Positions 1 to 11,981 of a stretch of DNA of 64,000 nt are shown in pieces. Numbering within the stretch: position 1 is the stretch's first letter; the number at the start of each line of letters is the position of its first letter. Location of the stretch: positions 108,829,111 through 108,893,110 of the forward strand of contig NC_060247.1 in the NCBI RefSeq assembly GCF_921293095.1, written 5' to 3'. A program made the translations under genes and the position numbers. This DNA comes from Ischnura elegans. Taxonomy: Eukaryota; Arthropoda; Insecta; Odonata; Coenagrionidae. The notes beneath the pieces are model-generated. The model was given only the letters and a program-made list of their open reading frames with translations. It was not told where the DNA came from and did no database searches.

Positions 1-138
1 CCAAAATACATTATTAAATTGTATGAGATGTGAAATTATCTTATTTTCATAGTATTTTTTCATACGAAATTGCTATTTTCTATTAACTTTTATTTGCTAT
101 TCTTAGAGCCATTAATGGCGTCAAAATCCATTTTCAAG

Positions 139-245
139 CGTGCAATTTCCTAAAATTTTGCGGACGGGGACCCCCGAATCCACCAGGAAGGGGGCCCCAA
201 CATGAGCCCCAGCTGAGAGCCCCCAATCACCCCAGACCGCCCCTG
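139..245. mobile_element. Short hAT-like insertion with 8-bp duplication
   Basis: A 107-bp C-rich segment ends in CCGCCCCTG, the end typical of the CAGGGGCGG hAT-like MITEs elsewhere in this window. It is flanked by perfect TTTTCAAG repeats at 131-138 and 246-253. The left end does not match the right as an inverted repeat, so it may be internally deleted. Confidence 0.5.
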
Positions 246-253
246 TTTTCAAG

Positions 254-2250
254 CAATGATTTGTAGCCCCAGGCAATTTACTGTAATTTAGTTTTTATTA
301 ATTAACTTTTTTATTGAATTAAAAATAAGTTTAAAAAATAACTAATCTGATTCCTTGGGGATTCCTTAAGTAGTTTATCCTAAGTGATCTTAATTTCGCT
401 ATTCAAATTTTGTTTCAGTACCAATTATGAAAATTCAAATGTTGATTCGAGAGTAAAATTGCTAAGTTCTTCTAGCCATAGGAAAGGTTTAGAGGCATTT
501 AAGATTATTATCTGACTCTAAATCTTCTTTGAGACGTCCTATCGACATGTAGCAGATGTTAGGATACTACCTGTAATGTGGAAAATGGAGGAAAAATATA
601 AATTCATTCTAAAAGTCCGGACGTGTTGGGATAAGATTTTATAATGTTTGTTTTCTGTGCGTGGGAATAACCGTTTCCCTAACCTATATTCCAATAAATA
701 TGTATCTATTATTATTTTTTATTGTTATATATTATATTTTACTCCCTTTGTTGAATTCGGGATAAAATATGCCGACTCTGAGCTCCAATTTATATCCTAG
801 AATTACCTCATTGGAGGAATTCTTACTCCATCCATTAATGCTAAGACAGAGATTTGCTAACCTGTGCTTAGAAAGAAGTCCTTTTTAAGGTTTTGACGGA
901 AATAAACTTGCAATAAACTCATAATATATTCATGTTCATTAGACTTAGCCTTATTTTAACATAATTTTTCATTGATAAATGGTATATTTTGAATTTCAGA
1001 CACGTTTCAGATGATTATTGTTTAACGAGTTATTCTAATAAATATTATCCCGATAAAAACTACGGAAATGACAATTAGTCACCCGATGCTTTTTAGCCTT
1101 GGAAGATAATGATATTTCTAAAGTGAAAGCTGTTGCGCTTAAGTGTGCGGATTGAATTAGTCCAAATGACAGCTTTTAGAGCAACCAACTGTCCATTTCG
1201 CCCATGTCCAAGAATACGAATGGACGTTCTGATTTGTGAATCCAGAACTGTCATATGCCCGAAGAATCCGAACAGAAAGTGGGACGTGTAACGGCTTAAA
1301 GTTGCCTGGGGATATGGTACAGCAAAGGCCGTGTGACAGAATATTTTTCCTGTTCAAGCAAAAATACATCACATGCTTGCGCGTAACGACTTGCCCTACA
1401 TTACGACGGGAAACCGCTTAGTTCTAAACCTGATGCGACCCAAGACTTAATCTCATTAACTTTCCCCTCAATTCGGTAAAACGGGGTCCTACTTCTATTA
1501 GGATTTGCACAGTCATTAGGTTTTAATGGAAGAAGAGCTTAAGCAATGAAACCGTGAATTTACGTTTTCATAGACGGCTAAAAGATATTGAACTGGCTGA
1601 TAATAGTTGACTCATTTTTGGAAGTGTCATTTTAGCGGAAATAAGTACATCTAATCTAGGAGCCCGATTATTTTATTTAGCATTATTTTATTTCATGCTC
1701 ATGTGGATATGTTGTTGTGGTCACGAATTAAAGTTTCCCACAACGAATTTCGATACAATGACGTCATCTTCACAAAAAATGGTTGGTAAATAATAATACA
1801 GTACTGTTATATAATAATGAAGTAGGACGGTTGCCTTGAAGCAAGAAGTTTCGCCACCCAGTGGGTGAGAGAAGTAATACATAATTCTGGAGAGTTAATT
1901 GTGGGTGAAATTCTAATATAATGTAAATTAAAAATTACTACCAATTTTCCACAAACAATCATATTCTCACGGCCAATTTCAATACATTTCGTATTACCCC
2001 CAGGAACTTACGATAATGCGAATTTATCTAAGAACTCCATTTTTAACTTTATTTATGATTATTTCAGTAGCATATCATTCCACATTGAACATTCATCTTC
2101 CAAGACGTTTAAAAAGAAACACTGCTTTTTCACGCCGACAGTGGCTTAGAAAATACGACCTCCGCCACATGTACCACAGTGTGACGTCAACATCTTGTTC
2201 GCTAAAACCATAGAGGCATTGGAGCACTATATTCTCTGAGGATAAAACCC
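254..2250. other. No gene recognised
   Basis: AT-rich sequence. Short open frames near 1157-1421 overlap on both strands and show no domain. No repeat boundary was identified. Confidence 0.5.
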
Positions 2251-2256
2251 ACCCCG

Positions 2257-2400
2257 AAGTTCGCCCTGGCCTGCAATTGCAACTGTCTATCACGCCTGAC
2301 CGGCGATCGGGAGATCCGAGTTCGAATCCCGGTTTAGTTAAATAATTTTTCATGGCGAACTTCCCATAACAACATACATTTATAACTATTCATGAAAATG
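2257..2400 (+). repeat. tRNA-derived SINE
   Basis: The segment around 2260-2335 reads like a tRNA with a good B box (GAGTTCGAATCC) preceded by ATCGGGAGATCC, then AT-rich sequence with TCATGGCG. The acceptor and anticodon stems do not pair well, so it is a SINE head and not a tRNA gene. A similar TCATGGCG follows the tRNA-like part of the minus-strand copy near 6200. Confidence 0.55.
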
Positions 2401-2474
2401 AATAATACATCTTTTCTCGCACCAATGCATTTTGAACATAAACAATGTTCTCGGATTTAAACTAGGATAAACTA

Positions 2475-2695
2475 TATTGAATGAAAACTTTTGGGCTATG
2501 TCCCGGCATCAATTTTGGGTGGCCCCAACGTTTCCCGACCGATGGTGGTCGCTCTTTCAAGGGAACGGATTCCCTTGAAAAAGCGACCAGAATCGGTTGG
2601 GAAACGTTGGGACCATCCAAATATTGACGCTGCGACATAGCCCAAAAGTTTTTATTTAACATGACGAGTACCCGCGAAAGTTTTAACGTAGAATT
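2475..2695. mobile_element. Hairpin retroposon with 11-bp duplication
   Basis: AGGATAAACTA flanks the insert at 2464-2474 and 2696-2706. Inside, 2487-2659 is a near-perfect inverted repeat whose arms start AAAACTTTTGGGCTATGTC, with a short loop at about 2570. A tail of some 36 bases follows, containing CCGCGAAAG. Hairpin, tail and a 10-13 bp duplication are shared with the inserts at 12.1, 20.7, 29.0 and 48.4 kb. Confidence 0.6.
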
Positions 2696-2943
2696 AGGAT
2701 AAACTAGTATTTCGACCCACGGAGACCCACTGCTTGTTTGTACTACGGTCGACATCCAGCTCGGGACAGTTAACCGGAAACCGGGACAGTGGAGCACTTG
2801 TTGCGTCCACACCGCTTGAAACGGTGATGCGGACTTCCGCCAGAATTACGGTACAGCACACAACGGGTGCGACCGCTCAGAAGAGACCCTCACTCCCTCC
2901 CGCGCATCTCCACTGTCCCGCTACCAGCGAGCGTGATCTTACA

Positions 2944-3065
2944 CCAAACACATCACTCGACATGAAATCATGTGACTTCACCAGCCCTGTAAAATTAATG
3001 CAGGAGTCTCTGTAAATTTAACTATATGAATAAGTATTACTGGCAGAAATCAGTAGCGTAACTAT
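2944..3065 (-). repeat. Inverted duplicate of 8944-9062
   Basis: About 120 bp next to a LINE tail is nearly identical, on the opposite strand, to the sequence just beyond another LINE tail at 8944-9062. The similarity continues into the adjoining LINE pieces, so the duplicated unit is about 370-380 bp. The identity is far higher than between other LINE copies in the window. Confidence 0.7.
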
Positions 3066-3328
3066 GCATCTACATCTACATAATACCCTGCGAGCCACCT
3101 CTAGGGTGTTTGGCAGGGGGTGATCAATCACCAGCATGCAGCATGCATTTGGACTCCCACATGCACACCGTCCAAAAAACGTCACGTATACTAATAAATT
3201 ATACTACCATATGCTGTTAGAAATTATTATAAAATTAAGAAACATGAATTATGTTTTACATAGGTTAGTAGGCTACACTACAAGTCATGCAATCTATTTA
3301 CGAGTTCTAGTGATGCCGTTATAATCTA
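3066..3328 (-). mobile_element. CR1/L2-like LINE, 3' fragment
   Basis: Minus-strand copy of the window's commonest LINE tail: a block with CACCCTAGAGGTGGCTCGCAG followed by (TGTAGA)n, here read in reverse. It is 5'-truncated near 3328, where a MITE-like sequence begins. Only 3' UTR is left. A short microsatellite 3' end suits the CR1/L2 group. Confidence 0.75.
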
Positions 3329-3564
3329 TGAGGGGGATGAGGAGGATAGATCCCCCCCAAAGCCTCAGAGGGATAATAAAAATATTTAAAACTATTGCCT
3401 AGTTTTGACATTTAATAACTGCGTCTGCTTTAAGTTAATTTTTTAGTGCGAAAATTATGTGAAATGTATTTCCAGGCATGTTATTTTTCAAAAATTTTCC
3501 CCAACGGGGGTAGAGTATCGCCACCCCTGGCTACCCCCCTCCCCCCAAAGCATAGTCCTAGTTA
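3328..3564. mobile_element. hAT-like MITE fragment
   Basis: C-rich and G-rich borders, with the right end reading GTCCTAGTTAC, the inverse of the GTAACTAGG seen at the start of the element at 48237. The middle is AT-rich and non-coding. No target duplication was identified. Confidence 0.35.
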
Positions 3565-3594
3565 CTATATATATACTATGTGTTTACGCCGCTG

Positions 3595-3720
3595 GAAGAA
3601 ATATTACCATTCTTGTCATGTTCCTGGTGTGGACTGCTGCAAAACAAGAGATCACGGGTTCGAGTCCCGCCTGGGTTGCCCCCATACATGGCATGATAGT
3701 TCACGCACGTGGAACTGTTA
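3595..3720 (+). repeat. tRNA-derived SINE
   Basis: A good B box (GGGTTCGAGTCCCG) at about 3656-3669 is preceded by AACAAGAGATCAC and followed by CCTGGGT. The same order occurs in the minus-strand SINE at 6400-6720. The tRNA stems are degenerate. Confidence 0.55.
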
Positions 3721-3779
3721 ACTTATTGAAAAAGACAATGAAAAGGTCAATATATGTTGTTTTCGGTGGTATGATCGGC

Positions 3780-4880
3780 ATTGATTCATGATTAGCGAGA
3801 AAAACAAGAGTCATAGAATGTATTAAATATTAATACGCAAAGTCAGGAATTGACGCTCAAATAAAAAAAAAACAAATAATTAACGACTATTCATATTTTA
3901 TGAATTATCAAACTGTTTGTGCTTCGTGGCTATTTATGCATCATATCACCCGTGATGGGACTAACCTGAATTCCTGCATAAAATTATTGGTATAATATGA
4001 ATAATTTGTGTTAAAACGAAAATCCTTGTGGATAAGATAAAACAGAAATTATTCGTATTAAAACCTTTTAATTTATCAAATCCTTTTTAAAAGTTATTAG
4101 TCGTCAAACTCACGCGTGACGCTATGGATGAAAAATCAGATGTCATTAAATTTAACGCCAGCAAATTATCCTAATTTTCATTTTAAAATGTTTAGCTAAA
4201 AGCTTCCTAGAAATTCAATATTCTGGAGTTAAGTATAAGTGGAGTTCACGGAACAGTTCTGGAGTTATAGCGGAACGAACTCGAGTCCACAACATCTTTG
4301 AGGCGTCAATTTTGGAAGAATCCGGAGTGCTGAAAACATGGTGTATTCTATTATTCCAACGCCCAAACACCAAAAATATTCATTAAAATATGTTTCAGAT
4401 AAATTTATTGAAAATTTATTTATGCAAGGAATGGTGCCAGTTAAGTGCAGATGTGAATTTCCGCTTTAAACATAGTTTTTTATTGCGAACACCAGTATAG
4501 AATAAGCTAAATCTGAGTTTTCGGATCTGAGTTTTCCGCGTTCTCGAAACCGGTCGCCTGAATAAACAATAATATAAAAAGTAGAAAATGACATCTTATT
4601 CCCCCGTAGATTAAGATACACTTCCACCTCATCGACTTAAGCAAGTAAAATAAACTGGTTAGTATTGAGTAGGGTTTACTTCATATACCCTGAACAATTC
4701 AAGGAAATGGCGTAATTTTAAGCATTTATTACGTCATGAGAAACGACCGTACGAGTGGGAGTGATGAAAAATCTAATTCAAGTTCAACCTCGAGTCTATA
4801 AACTTAATTGCATGAGGTGAGATTCGGTGGAAAAACATGGGGAATGAATTAAATTTAACTCTTTCTACTGTTCACATAAT
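3780..4880. other. No gene recognised
   Basis: AT-rich sequence without coding potential or clear repeat edges. Confidence 0.5.
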
Positions 4881-4897
4881 TTTGTCAACTTTGTTTT

Positions 4898-4936
4898 TCA
4901 CAACGCCTTTCGGCGCATAGCGTCATCATCAGGTTG
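4898..4936 (-). ncRNA. Weak hammerhead-like motif
   Basis: On the minus strand: CAAC, then CTGATGA, a GACGC-TAT-GCGCC stem with one mismatch, GAAA, GGC and GTTG, so CAAC/GTTG can form stem I. The base before the expected cleavage site is not the usual TC, so this is a relic or chance match. Confidence 0.35.
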
Positions 4937-5299
4937 ATAAAATAATAAAAATAATAATTGAGTTTATAGTAACAAATTTCATATGAAATCAATAGATTCG
5001 ACTTGCATCTGGTGGAAAATCCTGCTGAATGAAAATAAATTTCGTTAATTTTCCGCAGAAATGTTTAATGGTACGACTAGTTTCTTTTTGAGTTCAATTG
5101 TTCAAGTGTTCGTGAAAATTTCTGTGTAAATTTAAAAATGTTTTTTTCTAAATCTTCATTCAACAAATTTTTCAATTAAAAATGGACAAGTAGTACGAAA
5201 AATTTATTTATTTCATTCTTCGAGCGAACAATTTTTTTAGGAGAATGCAGGAACAAGAAAGTCCTCTACCCCTTCTCTAGATTTTCTTCTATCTGCTAA

Positions 5300-6185
5300 C
5301 TTTTGCGCGCACATCCGTACGCGCACACACGCATTCTGGTCTGAAAGACAGCACGCCTCTACGACATAACCCTTTCTCCGTCCGGGACACCCGCCACCTC
5401 ATCCATGACAGGTTCCCATTCAGCATCCCTCCCTCTCCCTTCTTTGGCGAACCCTTTCATATTTGCGGAATAGAGTTGAAGGAATAGTCCGGGGAAAGGA
5501 CTGTGGGCCACCCCTTGCTACTCATATTTGTTTACGCCCCCCCCCCTCTCGAGTGAGTCCAGTTGAGATGTGCACTGGTGGCGGTGGGCCACTGAAGCCT
5601 TCCTCTGCCGCAGCCTCCGTGTTACCCCCTGCCTCCTTCGCGGGGGTGGAGCCTTCCCTGGGGGGCGGCAGCTGTTCCCATCTTCGCCCCCCGACCAACC
5701 CTCCGTCGGACCAAGCCATTGGACGACCAACGGCTTACGTGTTTGTGGGGGAGAGGGGGTTAGAGAACCCGGTGCGGTGACATCGATAGAAACGCCAAAA
5801 ACATCAAACTCATGCCCCCATCCCACTCCTAGCCCGAAAACCCCGCTGCGTTTCCCCTTCCGCGTTCTGTCAGAAAGGGTTTCTGGGATGGTATAATAAT
5901 AAGCGACGGCCTTCGTTTTTGCACCGGGCCTGTGCAAACTTTTCTGCGGAGTACCGGTTTAAGCCCGTGAGCAGGTGGCGAACCGGTGATTGGATGCGTC
6001 TTATTCATCCTTTCGCCTGCAACGGTGGTTTCTTTGATGATCGAGCGTTGGTGACCGTGCTCCGTAAAGTTGCTCGTTCGCGCAAAAGACAGGGATATTG
6101 CAGTTTAAAGTATACCGGGACTAGCCGCGGTGATAACTTTTACGGGAGTCACCCGCAATGCATAATCGTGCGAAAGATCCACAGA
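5300..6185. other. GC-rich island, no gene recognised
   Basis: A block with C runs, CpGs and GC-rich composition, carrying long overlapping open frames on both strands (about 5463-5937). They overlap in several frames and are rich in Pro/Gly/Arg, which suggests composition and not coding. No splice pattern or domain was recognised. Confidence 0.4.
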
Positions 6186-6189
6186 GAAA

Positions 6190-6275
6190 AAAATCATCCG
6201 CCATGACCGGGATTCGAACCCGGATTCCCCGATTTCCGGTGGATGCTTTAGCCAGTTAAGCTACCAAGGCGTTAT
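6190..6275 (-). repeat. tRNA-derived SINE head
   Basis: The minus strand reads TGGTAGCTTAACTGG (A-box-like) and GGGTTCGAATCCCGG (B box), followed by TCATGGCGGA. The anticodon arm does not fold cleanly, so it is SINE-derived. The B-box arm is intact. Confidence 0.6.
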
Positions 6276-6399
6276 TATTCCTTGTGGATATATTTGGACA
6301 CTACCGGACAAGGTGTTGCTGGACTGCTGAGCATATGATGCCACAAGCAGTCCAAATCGTGCGCTCAGCGCCACAGCCGGAGAGCAGGCCCAGACATAG

Positions 6400-6720
6400 A
6401 ACACAATTTACCGCGGAGAACTGCTGTAATAACAAAGCCAAATCGTCGAAATCGTCGTTGTTTTGTGTCCAGTACTGTAAAAGTGCTCAATATAGGCAAT
6501 GGCAATTGTATGTACTTTTTTTTCCCTCAAACCACCGGATACAGCTCGTATTGGCCATTTTACACCGGGGTGTTCAACAAATGTAACAATTAAACGTACA
6601 CAAACGACCATGCCCTGGATCTGGGAAATCTACCCAGGCGGGACTCGAACCCGCGACCTCTTGCTTGGCAGGGGAGAACGTTACCCCGCCGCCACCGAGT
6701 TGTTAAACCTTTCGAGGTCC
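6400..6720 (-). repeat. tRNA-derived SINE with body
   Basis: The minus-strand head at 6715-6640 has CTCGGTGGCGGCGGGGTAAC as an A-box region and GCGGGTTCGAGTCCCGCC as the B box, then CTGGGTAGATTTCCCAG. The body runs to lower coordinates through ACACCCCGGTGTAAAATGGC. The 3' limit is not clear. Confidence 0.55.
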
Positions 6721-7139
6721 ACATTTGACTTTCTCATGTTTTTAGGGTTACCCGTTCCTTGATGTTAAAATAGGGTCAACGCTTCTTCTCCCTTGTAAGA
6801 TACTTCTTCAAGGCTGATGTATTCCGGAACGTTACACATTAATGGAAATCTTTATGACGGATTATGATAATTTGTACTGTTCTTTTTTTATTCCTCAATA
6901 TAACTGGGCTCATGGCATAGGTACTCAAAAAACATAGGCAAAGCAAATATATATTTCCCTTTTACTTTAAACATGATATTTCCTTTTCACATTTTATCAT
7001 GGGAAAATATTTATTACCATCTGTTTTTTTATGTACTCAAACCCAGTTGTTGTGAAATTGTGTTGGAATAATTACCTCGATTCTCAGCCACGCTGCAGTT
7101 TTCCGGTATTTATTTTTTCCTCGCTACTTACTAATATAT

Positions 7140-7190
7140 TCATCTATATCCATATAATACCCTGCGAGCTTCTTCTAGGGTGTCCAGTCT
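7140..7190 (-). mobile_element. CR1/L2-like LINE tail fragment
   Basis: ATAATACCCTGCGAGC...CTAGGGTGT matches the inverse of the common LINE tail. It is only about 50 bp. Confidence 0.5.
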
Positions 7191-7194
7191 CGTA

Positions 7195-8455
7195 AAAGAT
7201 CAGGGAAATTGTTGTTGACCGCAAAAATAAGTAATCCCTGATTAATATTAGTAGTCAGTTCCTGTTTAAAAATAAATTTCTCCTTTTAGGTTATTTTGGA
7301 GGGCTTTTTGGGCCCATATGGGTATTTTTTTGTTATTTCATGCCTATAGTGCACCTATAATTAATTGGTCAAGTAGTTGGATAACATCTTCTCTGTGATA
7401 ATTTTGCAGTATTTACACGAAATTGCAGTATTAATTCAAAAATAATGCTATTAGTTTCTCCATGCGTAAACTACTCTACGTTGCGTGGAGCAATATAATT
7501 CTATAAGAAATGGAGATTTTTTCCCCGGTTAGTACCTTACACCCTTTTGACAGCCATTTATTTCAAATTTTTGTGTGTATCAAAGCTGTGAACAAAGACC
7601 ACAAGATTAGCTTTCGTGTGGAATTCTATGAAGTACGCTTCTTATACTTAATTGTCCATAAAAAGTACCTTAGTAATTCAGATCTGTAACATTTTTCCAT
7701 GCATCAGGCCATTGAAAACATTACGATTGTGACAAAAAGCTTGAAAACGGCAAGCACGCCACGAAATTCAATAGAATCAATTGCGTACTTTCTCATTCGC
7801 TAAGGTGAATGGGAATGAAAGGCCGGAATCACGGGGTTTTCTTCAACAAAGGTTAGGCCTAATGCATGCCCTCATTATTTTGAGAAAATGCTACAATGAT
7901 AATATCTCATGCTCCACTGTCTAAATTGTCGCGATTAATAATTTCCCCATTTTACAATAATAATAAAACGCTCACAAAGCCTAACTCATGTGATGAAATT
8001 CCACAAGGATGGAAATTGGTCTCTCGATCTTTAACTGAGGGCTCATTTGATGAATTATTTTAGAATAAAACTATTGAGGTCTTGGTCTACTCGAAGGAAG
8101 GTAAGCACTCGGTTTAAATGCCGTATTCGGCGTGGGAAGAAAGTACAGCTGAGAGGTGAGTAAGGGATAGAGAAAGTTAGCATCAAACGTAAGTGTTAAC
8201 GATAACTTGGTGACCGATCTAGAAAAATGGGAGGAGCCAAGATGTGACACGTTAGAAAATATCACTAATGCGTAAGAAGTTGATGGTAGAACAGAATTAG
8301 TTTTCTGCTTTCCTCAGATTAATAGATCCGGAGAAAATTCAGTCTATCTTTAGGAAACCAAGGGGGTAAACCATCACCAATAAGCTCCATAGGATTAAAA
8401 TCTACTTCCGTGAACATGCACACTACGCCACATGTACGCTACATAGGCCTAATGC
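7195..8455. other. No gene recognised
   Basis: AT-rich, without recognised coding regions or repeats. Confidence 0.5.
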
Positions 8456-8461
8456 CCTACA

Positions 8462-8945
8462 GCTCTGTCGGACCGTAGATTGAAAAATAGACTAAACCTT
8501 TTAGATAAATTCAAGAGCAGTGTCTTTTCTGACGAAGTTCACCAATGGTTAATAACCATATCTTACGGACGCTAGCATACTACGGAAGATCAGATCATAT
8601 AAACAAAATAAGAGAGATAGATTGTGGAACAGATAGATTCCGAATGTCATTTTTTCCACGATCAATAAGAGATTATAACGGCAGCAATAGAACTCGTAAA
8701 TAGATTGCATGACTTGTAGTGTAGCCTACTAACCTATGTAAAACTTAATGCATGTTTCTGAATTTCTATTCTATATTCTATTTCTAACAGCATATAGTAG
8801 TATAGTTTGTTATAATACGGGACGTTTTTTGGACGGTGTGGTGTGCATGTGGGAGTCCAAATGCATGCTGAATGCTGGTGATTGATCACCCCCTGCCAAA
8901 CACCCTAGAGGTGGCTCGCAGGATATTATGTAGATGTAGATGCAT
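8462..8945 (+). mobile_element. CR1/L2-like LINE, 3' fragment
   Basis: Starts at CTCTGTCGGACCGTAGATTG, in the region encoding the reverse transcriptase C-terminus, and runs through the 3' UTR to TGTAGATGTAGATG. It is 5'-truncated with a decayed frame. The 3' flank (8944-9062) is duplicated inverted at 2944-3065. Confidence 0.8.
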
Positions 8946-9062
8946 AGTTACGCTACTGATTTCTGCTAGTAATACTTATTCATATAGTTAGATTTACAGT
9001 GACTCCTGCATTAACTTTACAGGGCTGGTGAAGTCACATGATTTCATGTCGAGTGATGTGCT

Positions 9063-10040
9063 TGGCTATGGAATTAATCTATGTCCTACTTACGCAGTCC
9101 ATCTGCTAGAGCATTCAAAACACGATGTTAGGAATACTTTTCAAATTCAGGAACGTGCATTAAGGAACACATAAGTTAGTTTTGTCATTTATAACTGGGC
9201 TCATGGGCTGATATCGCAATTCCGCGGCAGACGCCGGAAAATTATAACAGAACCAATATTATCCACAAATTGATAAATAATGGGTTAAGTATAGAATGGT
9301 TGCATAAAAAAACTTCAATATGCATCTACGGAGCCTATCTGAAGGACCAAAGAGGATAATTTTATTTTGTTAGAGACAAAGATCAATCTAAACTAATTAA
9401 ACTTACAATTAGAAAAACTTAAAGAATCCAGACAAGTGAGACGCCAAATCTCGACCGAAACCGGAAGTACATCTCCGAGGTTACCAATAAATTACCTTAA
9501 GAAACAACGTAGAAAAATCATTGGCATTGTCGGGTGTTTTCTGATTTCTCTTGTTACTTTGCTGGTATTAAATTATCATAACTTCGTTAGTAATATATTT
9601 CATGCATGCATATTTATGTAAGTATTATGCCTTTTAGTTGCCACTCATTGCTGTAATTCATCAATAACTGGGACGGTAGTTTTTAGGTTTAAGGTAACCA
9701 ACGTATTATACTTTTTCCTTTCTAACCAGCTTAGAATATTGTTTTTAATGGGGTAACGAATTTATGCTCTAATGACCGTGGAACCCTTTGAGTAATCGTT
9801 TTGAGCTACTTAGTAGCGAATATTTCTGATATCTTTTTTTACTTCCTGAATCTTCATTGTTATTTTTCGAAATACCTCTTAAAACCAAGACAAATCTTCC
9901 TTGACATTTCCTTCTCTTATTTTTCGAAGTACCTCGACGATCCATCCTATTACACCTACGTTATCATCACAATAATATCCTCGATGCGTCGGCCATATTG
10001 GCAAATTACGTCACCGCCTACAGCGCCGCCATCGGCGATT
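9063..10040. other. No gene recognised
   Basis: AT-rich non-coding sequence. Confidence 0.5.
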
Positions 10041-10049
10041 TGAGTCTCG

Positions 10050-10900
10050 GATTATACAACGTGTCGCACTATCGGTTTCAGGTTCTTGAGAAACATCTTC
10101 ATTTTGCGAGCGGGAGTGAGAGACGTGGACCATCTCCGCTTATCCCTGTTTGTCCCTTCAGATCTCACACTGGACCAATGTTTGCTCCCCCACCCCTTCA
10201 TCTCGCACCCCTTTCCTCTTTTAAAAATCCTCCCTCCACCTAATACTCGTTCTCACGCCTCTACACATTCACTGCATCCCTTTCCTGTTGCACCACCATC
10301 GCCTCCTCCCTCCATTCTTCCCTTCTCGTCTCAATCTCCTATGGCGTGGACCCGCTAGTACCTCAATTCGCCCCTTCATCGTCCTGAGAGCATCCGTTCC
10401 CTTTTCGTGCATTCTCTTCACCTTGGACCTCTCCTCCATACCGCTGAACTCTTTATGCGTGGGCGTGGGTATATATGCGAGTCCTTCTTCTCTCCTATTT
10501 TTCGTGGTCTTCTCGCCCTTTTCCCTGCCATCTCATCCTTTGCCTATTTTTGGAGGACCACCATACAACACCCTCTGCTTTGGTTGTGGGAAGAAGGGGT
10601 GGATTTTCGCTGTCCGCTACCTCTCAAAAGACTGGCCGAAATATGCCTCTATTTGGCCTGCTCAAAGCCCCGAAATTCTAAGGTAGGAGAAGGGAGGAGA
10701 TATGCCCGTCGACGCGTGGACTGCACTGCGTTCATCTCTTTTTTTCCACCGCGGGATGCTGGAAGCGATCCCTACTTGACGAGACGGCCGGAGGAGAAAA
10801 AAATCTCCCCCTCGCGGACCACTCGACTGCGGTTTCTTTATTCCTTCACAATGGAATGTGCGAGATGGACAGTGGTTGGTCAGAGGATGTCATGAGCCAT
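10050..10900. other. Pyrimidine-rich GC-island, no gene recognised
   Basis: The plus strand is strongly C/T-rich, giving long overlapping open frames with Pro/Ser/Leu-rich translations in several frames at once. That points to strand composition and not a gene. No domain or intron pattern was seen. Confidence 0.4.
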
Positions 10901-10963
10901 TTAACGGAATTAACGTTCCCGAGGAGATTTCGAAGAAGGGAAGGGAAAAAACGGAGAAGTGAA

Positions 10964-11270
10964 AGAATTGGAGGACCACTTCATTTGGCTTTCCCATAAT
11001 GCACGAGGACGCGAGTGGTTTGCAGGAGCGACGCCGCCGTCTTCAGAAAGTGTTTTTTTTCGTGCATGATTCGCTCCTTTTTTGCCGGATAACGCCATTG
11101 CAAGAAGGAATAGTTCGGCATCTCTATTAGGAGATTTAAGGAAACGGGCATAACGCCACGGCCTCTTTGCATTTATGTGGCGCTTTTCAACGGCTTAGAT
11201 TGTCTTGGCTTCCTTTAAATTTCTTTGGCGCTAGTGCAGTTTCAAAGAATTGAGTCCTTGAAGGGTATAG
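10964..11270 (+). repeat. Diverged duplicate, copy 1
   Basis: Shares order and many blocks with 12325-12670 on the same strand, including GTTCGGCATCTCTATTAGGA, GATTTAAGG, the TTGCGTCC/TTGCATTT region and a CTTCAAAGAA...CCTTGAAGG end. No transposon ends or target duplications were seen. Confidence 0.65.
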
Positions 11271-11981
11271 GTGTATCTTTGGACTAGTCCATAGCATGAG
11301 ATTAGCTGGAAAATACCTAAATTAGGTAATTGAGCTTATAATTTCATCCTTTTGAAATGCTTTGCAAAAACATGTTCCTCGGGGATTAAGATATTTGTTG
11401 CTACATTATGAAGGCTTGCAGTTACCTTCCAGCATAGGATAGATTTCAAATGACAGTATCAATTGTAGCTTGTTCTATGTTGACCCATGATTTGAAGTTT
11501 ACATGCCATCCTCATATCGCCAAGTTTTTTACCTTTTTTAATTCGAATTTAACCTGATCAGTTTCAACATGATGATTTTTAAACGTTAAAACTCCTACTA
11601 AATTGGTGAATGAATGCTGTAAATAATAGCAATTGAGAAGCTGTCAATTTTGAACTTGAATTTTCAGTATATATCGATTGGAAACTTTATTTTTAAGGTA
11701 AATAAATACTTTAACCTCTGCGGTATCCTGAATTAAATTTCGAAAACTACTACGTCTACAGTCATTATCTTACACAAAAGTTGCTTTTGCGTATTTTTAG
11801 AACGCATATTTTGTCGTTAATTAACGAAATTTTTTAAATATTTTCTTGTCCTATAGTTTACCTACCCAGAAATAAAAAAATAAAACTGATAGAAGCACTT
11901 TTTAATTCATTTTTAAATTTACGATGATCCGTAATACATAAAAATATTGATATTTGTGAATTTAAATAAATTCTATTAATG

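Noticed and set aside
5463-5937. Overlapping open frames of 65-139 codons on both strands
   Set aside because: Low-complexity, GC-driven translations in several frames at once, no domain or splice pattern.
6190-6275. Functional tRNA gene on the minus strand
   Set aside because: The B box is good but the anticodon and acceptor stems do not pair and SINE-like sequence follows.
10086-10895. Plus-strand open frames up to 162 codons
   Set aside because: Pyrimidine-rich strand composition explains them; all frames are open together and no domain appears.
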